The notes under the pieces: model-generated
Databases searched by the model: none
Seen by the model: only the letters and a program-made list of their open reading frames with translations
Told to the model about the DNA's origin: nothing
Shown here: positions 16,240 through 23,500 of the stretch, piece after piece
How positions within the stretch are numbered: the first letter of the stretch is position 1
Layout of the letters: each line of letters starts with the position of its first letter
Program-made: the position numbers and the translations under genes
Source: Oscillospiraceae bacterium
GTDB taxonomy: Bacteria; Bacillota; Clostridia; Oscillospirales; Oscillospiraceae
Direction: 5' to 3'
DNA length: 64,000 nt
NCBI GenBank assembly: GCA_009778485.1
Contig: WRJQ01000001.1
Coordinates: 21,116 to 85,115 of the forward strand

Positions 16240-16261
16240 CATTCAGATTATAAGCTATTCT
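16233..16261 (+). promoter_or_regulatory. Promoter of the tRNA cluster
   Basis: A perfect -35 TTGACA (16233-16238), a 17-nt spacer and -10 TATTCT (16256-16261), ending 33 nt before tRNA-Asp. It overlaps the divergent guaD promoter, with the two -35 boxes shifted by one base pair. Confidence 0.75.
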
Positions 16262-16294
16262 AGTCTACGCCCAACCTTTGGTTGCGGTCTGCGA

Positions 16295-16371
16295 GGCCCA
16301 GTAGTTCAGTTGGTTAGAACGCCAGCCTGTCACGCTGGAGGTCGACGGTTCGAGCCCGTTCTGGGTCGCCA
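16295..16371 (+). tRNA. tRNA-Asp (GTC)
   Basis: A 77-nt cloverleaf with encoded CCA. Acceptor arms GGCCCAG and CTGGGTC pair with one G-U. The anticodon GTC is at 16329-16331 between GCCAGC and GCTGGA-type arms. The T-loop GTTCGAGCC is canonical. Confidence 0.96.
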
Positions 16372-16467
16372 ACAATTTTTCCGGTCAACGACGCGGCGGC
16401 GGCGCCTGTGTTGGCCGCCTGTCAGGCAAAGCGATGCTCGCCTTGGGGCGGCGTCCGGTTTTCATGC

Positions 16468-16543
16468 GCCTCTGTAGCTCAGTCGGTAGAGCAGTGGACT
16501 GAAAATCCACGTGTCGTTGGTTCGATTCCGACCGGAGGCACCA
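16468..16543 (+). tRNA. tRNA-Phe (GAA)
   Basis: A 76-nt cloverleaf with encoded CCA. Acceptor GCCTCTG pairs with CGGAGGC, the D-arm is TAGCTCAGTCGGTAGAGCA, the anticodon GAA is at 16501-16503 and the T-loop is GTTCGATTC. The 96 nt between it and tRNA-Asp are GC-rich and hold no gene. Confidence 0.97.
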
Positions 16544-16587
16544 GCATTATGTTCAAGCGCCGCAAGCGCGCTGTCAATATATCTCAC

Positions 16588-16663
16588 GCGGGCGTAGCTC
16601 ATCCGGTAGAGCGCCACCTTGCCAAGGTGGAGGTAGCGAGTTCGAGCCTCGTCGCCCGCTCCA
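16588..16663 (+). tRNA. tRNA-Gly (GCC)
   Basis: A 76-nt cloverleaf with encoded CCA. Acceptor GCGGGCG pairs with CGCCCGC, the anticodon GCC is at 16621-16623 in a CACCTTGCCAAGGTG hairpin, and the T-loop is GTTCGAGCC. Its last 30 nt recur downstream at 16782-16811. Confidence 0.96.
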
Positions 16664-16811
16664 GAGTACAACAGTAGAGCTCCAGTACTGCGGCGTTGCC
16701 TTGAATCGCTACCTCCACCTGTGCCGAAGGCACGTTAAATCCGAGGTGGGGCCCCCGAAAAGCTTGCTTTTTGGGGTAATATAGCGAGTTCGAGCCTCGT
16801 CGCCCGCTCCA
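16664..16811 (+). repeat. tRNA-Gly fragments: inverted and direct partial copies
   Basis: After tRNA-Gly come three pieces: an inverted copy of its anticodon-arm/variable-loop segment (TCGCTACCTCCACCT, 16706-16720), small hairpins (GTGCC/GGCAC at 16721-16733; CCCCGAAAAGC/GCTTTTTGGGG at 16753-16776), and an exact 30-nt direct copy of the tRNA 3' end at 16782-16811 (original at 16634-16663). The second copy has no 5' half and cannot be a functional tRNA. The pattern resembles attL/attR left by an integrase-type element at a tRNA 3' end with almost everything between deleted, or a local duplication-inversion. Confidence 0.75.
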
Positions 16812-16833
16812 TCGTCCTCACAAGCAGAGCTAT

Positions 16834-16908
16834 GGCGACATAGCCAAGTGGTAAGGCAAGGGTCTGCAAAATCCTCACGCCCCGGTTCAAATCCGGGTGT
16901 CGCCTCCA
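16834..16908 (+). tRNA. tRNA-Cys (GCA)
   Basis: A 75-nt cloverleaf with encoded CCA. Acceptor GGCGACA pairs with TGTCGCC, the short D-arm is TAGCCAAGTGGTAAGGCA, the anticodon GCA is at 16866-16868 and the T-loop is GTTCAAATC. Confidence 0.95.
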
Positions 16909-16912
16909 GAAA

Positions 16913-16955
16913 AAAAGCCTCTTAGTGCATTGCATAGCAAGCATTAAGGGCTTTT
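16913..16955 (+). terminator. Terminator of the tRNA cluster
   Basis: The left arm starts AAAAGCCTCTTA and the right arm is GCATTAAGGGCTTTT. They pair with one bulge and one G-U and end in TTTT. It lies 4 nt after tRNA-Cys. Confidence 0.75.
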
Positions 16956-17003
16956 GCTATGTATAAACGGTTCATAAGTACAAATAATGAATTTTTTTAT
17001 ATG

Positions 17004-17032
17004 TTGACAATAAGTGTGTACTTTTGTAAAAT
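17004..17032 (+). promoter_or_regulatory. hppA promoter
   Basis: -35 TTGACA (17004-17009), 17-nt spacer, -10 TAAAAT (17027-17032); near consensus and about 60 nt before the hppA start. Confidence 0.85.
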
Positions 17033-17093
17033 ATGTAGTTGGACTATACGTTTTACGGACGTACCCTTCACCGGAAAGGACTGATGTGTAACC

Positions 17094-19196
17094 ATGGGTT
17101 ATGAGAACCTGCTTTGGCTGGGCGGCGTAGGAGCTCTTATGGCGCTTATCTTCGCGTTCATACAAAGCCGCAAAGTTATGAAGTTTTCTGAAGGAACACC
17201 CGCTATGGTCAAAGTCGCGGCAGCCATCAGAAAAGGCGCAAACGCCTTTCTCAAGCGCCAGTACAGGACCGTAGTGATATTTTACATAATAATGGCAGCA
17301 ATACTTACGGTAATCGCGCTGCTCGGCTTCGTATCGCCCTTCATGCCCTTCGCGTTCGTGACAGGCGGCATATACTCCGGGCTCGCCGGGTTCATCGGCA
17401 TGAAAATCGCGACCTCTGCCAACTCCCGCACCGCAAACGCAGCGAGCGAAAGCCTGAACAAAGGGCTGAAAGTCGCCTTCTCATCCGGAGCGGTCATGGG
17501 CTTTACAGTTGTTGGCCTCGGCCTGCTCGACATATCGGTGTGGCTCATGCTCCTCCGGTACGTCTTCAACCGCGACGCAGGGGAGATAGCAAGGACAATG
17601 GTTATGTTCGGCATGGGCGCTTCCGCGCTCGCGCTCTTCGCTCGCGTCGGCGGCGGCATATTCACGAAAGCCGCTGACGTCGGCGCAGACCTCGTAGGCA
17701 AAGTCGAAGCCGGCATACCGGAGGACGACGCGCGCAATCCGGCAGTTATAGCCGACAACGTCGGAGACAACGTCGGAGACGTCGCCGGTATGGGGGCGGA
17801 TCTCTATGAAAGCTATGTGGGCTCGATACTCGCGTCGTTCGCGATAGGCAGCGCCGCCGGGTACGGATGGGCCGGCATGGTCTTGCCGCTCCTGCTTGCC
17901 GTCGTTGGGGTGATCTCTTCAATCATCGGAACGCTGTTCATAAGGACAGGCGAAAAAGCAAGCCAGAAAGAACTCCTACGCACATTGCGCACCGGGACAT
18001 ACGTCGCCGCTGCTATAGCTGCGGTCGCCGCTGCTCCGCTTACGGTGATAGTCATGGATGGCAACTGGGGGATTTACATTTCCATCATCATAGGGCTGCT
18101 CGCCGGCTGCCTCATCGGGTACTTCACTGAATACTTCACATCGGAAACATACAAACCGACTAAAGAGCTCGCGCAAGCTTCGGAGACCGGCCCCGCAACG
18201 GTGATTATCGGCGGAGTCTCGCTCGGGATGAAATCTACGCTGGCGCCTGTCCTGATAGTCGGCATATCGGTCATAATCAGCTTCCTCGCGTCCGGGGGTA
18301 TCCTCACCACAGGGTCGCCGGACTATGCGCACCTTTTCTCCAAAGGGCTCTACGGCATTGGCATCTCCGCTGTGGGGATGCTTTCAACCCTGGCTATAAC
18401 GCTCGCGACGGACGCCTACGGCCCTGTCGCGGATAATGCGGGTGGAATCGCGCAGATGTCCGGGCTCGGGCCGGAAGTCCGCGAACGGACGGACGCTCTC
18501 GATTCGCTCGGAAACACGACTGCAGCTACGGGCAAGGGCTTCGCAATAGGCTCTGCCGCGCTGACTGCGCTCGCGCTGCTCGTGTCATACGTAGACATCG
18601 CGCAAGATAAAGTAGCGCATAAACTGGATTTAAGCGTGACTAACCCGGCTGTCCTCTCCGGGGTGTTCTTCGGGGTGATGCTCGTCTTCGTTTTCTCCGC
18701 GCTGTCAATGTACGCAGTGCAGCGCGCTGCGCAGAACATTGTCGTCGAAGTAAGGAGGCAGTTCAGGGAAATCACGGGACTCATGGAGGGTACCGGTGAG
18801 CCCGATTATGAACGCTGCGTCGACCTTTGCGCAAAAGGCGCGCTGCGCGAGATGGTAACGCCGTCCCTACTTGCCGTAATCGTGCCTGTCGTCACAGGCC
18901 TTGTTCTCGGAGTAGAGGGCGTGGTGGGCCTGCTCGTGGGGGTCATGGCAAGCGGCTTTGCGGTCGCTGTATACATGGCTAACGCGGGCGGCGCGTGGGA
19001 TAACGCGAAGAAGTATATAGAAAGCGGAGAGCATGGCGGCAAAGGCTCCGAAAACCACAAAGCGGCGGTGATCGGGGATACTGTCGGCGATCCCTTCAAG
19101 GACACGGCAGGCCCTTCGCTTAACATTCTCATAAAGCTGGTTTCTACTGTATCAATAGTATTCGTAGGGCTTATTGCCGCATACTCCGTATTCTGA
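17094..19196 (+). CDS. hppA: Membrane-bound ion-translocating pyrophosphatase
   Basis: A 700-residue polytopic membrane protein of the H+/Na+-pyrophosphatase family with about 16 hydrophobic segments. It couples PPi hydrolysis to ion export. The PPi-binding region DVGADLVGKVEAGIPEDD starts near residue 195 and is followed by NVGDNVGDVAGMGADLYES; the second conserved loop near the C-terminus has GDTVGDPFKDTAGPSLN. At the potassium-selectivity site the motif is GNTTAATGKG with Ala477, where potassium-independent enzymes have Lys, so a K+-dependent type is predicted. Whether H+ or Na+ is pumped cannot be decided by eye. AAAGGA (17075-17080) lies 13 nt before the ATG. It has its own strong promoter, is probably a single gene, and would save energy from biosynthetic PPi in an anaerobe. 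Confidence 0.95.
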   Translation: MGYENLLWLGGVGALMALIFAFIQSRKVMKFSEGTPAMVKVAAAIRKGANAFLKRQYRTVVIFYIIMAAILTVIALLGFVSPFMPFAFVTGGIYSGLAGFIGMKIATSANSRTANAASESLNKGLKVAFSSGAVMGFTVVGLGLLDISVWLMLLRYVFNRDAGEIARTMVMFGMGASALALFARVGGGIFTKAADVGADLVGKVEAGIPEDDARNPAVIADNVGDNVGDVAGMGADLYESYVGSILASFAIGSAAGYGWAGMVLPLLLAVVGVISSIIGTLFIRTGEKASQKELLRTLRTGTYVAAAIAAVAAAPLTVIVMDGNWGIYISIIIGLLAGCLIGYFTEYFTSETYKPTKELAQASETGPATVIIGGVSLGMKSTLAPVLIVGISVIISFLASGGILTTGSPDYAHLFSKGLYGIGISAVGMLSTLAITLATDAYGPVADNAGGIAQMSGLGPEVRERTDALDSLGNTTAATGKGFAIGSAALTALALLVSYVDIAQDKVAHKLDLSVTNPAVLSGVFFGVMLVFVFSALSMYAVQRAAQNIVVEVRRQFREITGLMEGTGEPDYERCVDLCAKGALREMVTPSLLAVIVPVVTGLVLGVEGVVGLLVGVMASGFAVAVYMANAGGAWDNAKKYIESGEHGGKGSENHKAAVIGDTVGDPFKDTAGPSLNILIKLVSTVSIVFVGLIAAYSVF

Positions 19197-19273
19197 TTAC
19201 AAAGTATTCCGATGTGTTGCGGGGCGGAGTCCCACGTTAGGTTACGGAGCACGGGGAAAGGGGATATACAGAT

Positions 19274-20524
19274 ATGACCGCCATAGAAGCTCAAGGCGCC
19301 GCGGCTAAGGCAGCAGCCGGCATTCTTATGAACTGCGCCTCGGGGGTAAAGAACGACGCTCTGCTAAAAGTCGCAGATGCCCTGGAAGCCGGGACCGACG
19401 CGATACTCGAGGCGAATGAAGCCGATATGGACGCCGCCCGCGAATCAGGGATGCAGCCTGCGCTGCTCGACAGGCTCGCGCTTGACGAGGGGCGCATAGC
19501 GGGAGTCGCGAAAGGCGTGCGCGACGTAGCTGCGCTGGCTGACCCGATAGGGCAGATCACCCGGATGGAGACAAGGCCGAACGGGCTTGTCGTAGGGCGC
19601 ACAACGGTACCGCTTGGCGTCATCGCCATGATATATGAAGCAAGGCCGAACGTCACGGTCGACGCGGCGGTTTTATGCCTGAAGTCCGGGAACGCGGTAA
19701 TCCTGCGGGGCGGGAAGGAAGCCTTCAGGTCAAACAACGCATTTACAAAGATAATGCGCGCAGCCCTTCGTGAGTCAGGCCTGCCCGAGGACTGCGTATC
19801 GCTCGTCCAGGATACCGCTCGCTCCGGAGTGGACGAGCTTCTCTCGCTGACAGAGTACATCGATATCCTGATACCGAGGGGCGGGGCCGGGCTCATCGAC
19901 CATGTCGTAAAGAACGCAAGAGTGCCTGTCATTGAGACAGGCATAGGGAACTGCCACATCTACGTCGAGGCGTCGGCGGATCAGGATATGGCAGCGCAGA
20001 TCACATATAACGCAAAGTGCCGTAGGCCGTCCGTGTGCAACGCGGCGGAGGCGCTGCTTGTAGACAGGCGCATTGCGGAGAGCTTCCTCCCAAAAGCGAA
20101 GAAACTGCTGGACTCGAAAAACGTCGAAATCAGGGGCTGCGCCGAAACTGCGGCCATACTCGGCAATTGCGTCAAGCCTGCTGCGGAGGAAGATTATTAC
20201 GCCGAGTTCCTGGACTACATAATCGCCGTCAAGGTCGTAGGCGGGCTCAGCGAAGCGATTGAGCACATCAACAAGTATGGTACAGGTCATTCCGAAGCGA
20301 TAGTCACAAACGACTACGACGCGTCGAGGCGCTTCCTGAACGAAATTGACGCCGCCGCGGTCTATGTGAACGCCTCGACAGCCTTTACCGATGGCGGAGA
20401 GTTTGGCCTCGGCGCCGAGATAGGGATCTCGACGCAGAAAATGCATGCGCGCGGGCCCATGGGGCTGGCAGAGCTCACGTCGTCCAAATTCATCATCTAC
20501 GGAAACGGTCAAGTGAGACCATAA
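19274..20524 (+). CDS. proA: Gamma-glutamyl phosphate reductase
   Basis: A 416-residue aldehyde-dehydrogenase-fold protein of normal length for ProA. It makes glutamate-5-semialdehyde with NADPH in proline synthesis. Seen: the N-terminal LLKVADALEAGTDAILEAN, PLGVIAMIYEARPNVTVDAA, the catalytic-cysteine segment RRPSVCNAAEALLV and the C-terminal GEFGLGAEIGISTQKMHARG. An AAAGGGG-like SD precedes the ATG. No proB is present in the window. The stop TAA overlaps by one base with the ATG of the following secreted-protein gene (TAATG). No terminator separates it from hppA by eye, so read-through from there is possible. Confidence 0.95.
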   Translation: MTAIEAQGAAAKAAAGILMNCASGVKNDALLKVADALEAGTDAILEANEADMDAARESGMQPALLDRLALDEGRIAGVAKGVRDVAALADPIGQITRMETRPNGLVVGRTTVPLGVIAMIYEARPNVTVDAAVLCLKSGNAVILRGGKEAFRSNNAFTKIMRAALRESGLPEDCVSLVQDTARSGVDELLSLTEYIDILIPRGGAGLIDHVVKNARVPVIETGIGNCHIYVEASADQDMAAQITYNAKCRRPSVCNAAEALLVDRRIAESFLPKAKKLLDSKNVEIRGCAETAAILGNCVKPAAEEDYYAEFLDYIIAVKVVGGLSEAIEHINKYGTGHSEAIVTNDYDASRRFLNEIDAAAVYVNASTAFTDGGEFGLGAEIGISTQKMHARGPMGLAELTSSKFIIYGNGQVRP

Positions 20525-23500
20525 TGCGTATTAACAAGACGTCTGTTCCGGTACCCGGTTTTGGTGCTGCTATGAAGAAAGTGAGAAGACTGCTGGCCTT
20601 TGCGCTGGCCTTTTCCGTTGTACTCGCGCTGCTGCCGGGGATTGCGCCGCGTGCGCGCGCCGCCGGGCCGCAGGAAGAGCCTGTTGAGATTATCCTGCGG
20701 GACGGCGCGGCCATGTCAGGGACGAGCGGCCCGGGTTGGGTCTCGCCAGGCGAATACATGGGCAGCGACGATATACACCCTCTTATAATAAATGATAACG
20801 GCTCGTACCACATTAAAGGCGCGAGAGGAGCGACCTACCGGGATATCTTCATAAGCGTTGAGAGCGGCCTGACAAACGTGAACATAACGCTCGAAAACGT
20901 GAGCATCGATGTGACGGAGTATTGTGCCAGAGCAGGGGGTTGGCAGAGTGTAAGCGCCCTTGACATCGCCGGCTCGAGAGTAAACCTGGAGCTCATCGGA
21001 AGCAACAGCCTTAAGAATTCCGGGAGTATGGCCTGCGTGCATGTACCTGCGGGCGCGTATCTGGATATTGGCGGCGAGGGGAGCCTTGACGCGGCGAATA
21101 TTTCTGCCGCGTCCTATTTATATGCAAATCCAGACGGGCAAAGCAGCATCACGCCGGGCGGCGCGGGCATCGGGGGCAGCGCGAACCCCGGCGCCGACGG
21201 CGAGAATGCGGGATATATCTCAATAAACAGCGGGACAATCAAAGCAACCGGAAGCATCAACGGCGGCGCGGGCATCGGAGGCGGAGGCGCGGCCGTTTAC
21301 CCTGCCGCGAAAGCTGCCTGTTCGGGCGGCGACAGCGGCACGGTCGTCATAGACGGCGGTTATATCATAGCCGCAGGCGGCCTGTGCGCAGCAGGCATAG
21401 GCGGAGGCGGCGTCTGCGGCGCTGCCGGCGCTGCGGCAAGGCCGGACGCGGGAAACGGCGGGAACGGCGGCAGCGTGACGGTAAGCGGCGGGACAGTCAA
21501 CGCGACAGGCGGCCTCTGCGGCGCGGGAATCGGCGGCGGAGGATCGCAGTACGCGCACGTTGACTCTGAGCAAAACGCCGGGGGATACGGCGGCAGGGGC
21601 GCGAAAGTCACGATAGCCGCAGGACTCGTAACCGCGACCGGGCAATCCGGCGGCGCAGGCATAGGCGGAGGCGCGGGCATTGAAGGCGGCTCGGGAAATG
21701 CCGTGACGATATCCGGCGGAGCCGTTAAGTCAACAAGCGGCGGCAGCTACGGCGCCGGCATAGGCGGCGGAGGCAGCTTCGGGTACTATAACGGCCTCAA
21801 AGCGCGCGGAAGCACCGGACCGGCGCTCGCGCGCGGCGGTGAAGGCGGAGATGGCGGGAGGATTATTATCTCAGGCGGTGACGTCGAGGCGCAAGGCGGC
21901 GGACAAGGGTCGGAAATAAAGAGCGCGGCGATCGGCGGCGGCGGCGGAGACAGTTGGAGCTGCAGCGGAGGCGACGGCGGCTATATAAGAATATACGGAG
22001 AGGGAACCAGGCTGAACCTGCCCGGCGAAGGAAGCCCGGTCGGGAACGCCCGGTACCCCAGAGGGCGCTACTTGTGCGATGTTTTCGTAGCCATCCTAAG
22101 GGAGAATATATGCCCCGGCTTTGGAACGACACTGAAGCTCAAGGCCGCTATAGAGACCGGAGACGCGGTTGTGTTCGGGGATTTCGTCGTACTCAGCGGC
22201 CTGCCGGATGAGTACTGCGACCGGGCCACCTTAGCTGTATTCCGGGAGTCCGCAAGCGCCGCAGGAGCGCTCAGCGACCGATTCAGCCTGGCTTTGTCAA
22301 AGCGCGGGCTGGCGCAAAGCTTTAGCCTGGGGCAGGCCGGCATCTGCGAGCATGAGTTCCTTAACGATTCCGGTTTTTCCGTTGCAACGGCTGAAGAGGG
22401 CTGGACATATACCGGGCAAACGCTCAGCATTGAGCAAAGCGGCGAGTACATTATTCGCATGAGCGACGTCGGCGCATCTACACTGCATAATATAAAGGTA
22501 AGCCCCGGGGTTACCGCAGACATTACCCTGGACAGCATAAGCGCGAACTGCGCCAAAAGGGGAGCGTGCGCCTTTGACATGACAGGCGCGAAAGTCAATC
22601 TGACACTTATCGGAGACAGCGTTCTCATAAGCGGCGGAGACAATGCGGGGCTGCAAGCCCCGTCAGGCTCCGTACTGAGGATCGAGGGCGAGGGCAGCAT
22701 CGCGGCATACGGCTCGGGAGGCAACGCGGGGATCGGCGGAGGCGATAGCGGAAGCATATATATCGCAGGCGGAACAGTCATCGCGGAAGGCTCTGCGGGC
22801 CCGCTTGGCGCAGGAGCAGGAATCGGAGGCGGAGCGGGCGGAAGCGGCGGCCGAATACTCATCTTTGGCGAGAACACATCAGTTACCGCGAATGGCAGCG
22901 GCAGCGCACGGGACATCGGCGCGGGCGAAAACTGCCCGGACACATCCAGGGACCGTATTTTCGCTGCGGTTCCGCAGGGCAACTTGAGGAATTACACAGG
23001 CGAGATAGGAAACCCGGTATCTATATCCACCGACCCGAAAACGCGCGACGACGTGACCGTGTACACATTCAGCGGCCCGATATGCCTCAGCCCGTTTTGG
23101 GGCGCGCCGGTGTTCGCTTTCCTGGTCTATATGCCGGACGGCGAGGCAGAGGGAGGGTTTGCCGAACCCGTCTGTTTCAGTCTTGACGGGTACGAAAGCG
23201 TATACAAAAGCCCCTATGAGCTGATGGCGCCCGATGCGGCGGTCAACCTGTACGGGCAGGATTTGCTGCAAAACGGAGCAGATTACCTCGACGAAAACGA
23301 CCGTGAACTCACGCAAGAGGGAACCAATTACCTCGATGAAAACGGCAATCAGTATAATGAAAGCAGCGCAAGCGTGGACCATTCAAGGCAAATGCAGCCC
23401 GAAATTGCTACGCGCTCCCTGCCGCCCGGCGGTTTAGGCGAAGTCTACAGCCAAACCCTCGAGACAGCGGGCGGGGAGAGGGTCACATGGAGAATAGACC

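Noticed and set aside
16782-16811. Second tRNA-Gly gene
   Set aside because: Only the 3' 30 nt are present; acceptor 5' strand, D-arm and anticodon arm are missing.
21140-21960. Regularly spaced GGCGGAGGC-type repeats, checked as a CRISPR array
   Set aside because: They are in-frame glycine repeats of a secreted protein, with variable spacing and no fixed repeat-spacer structure.
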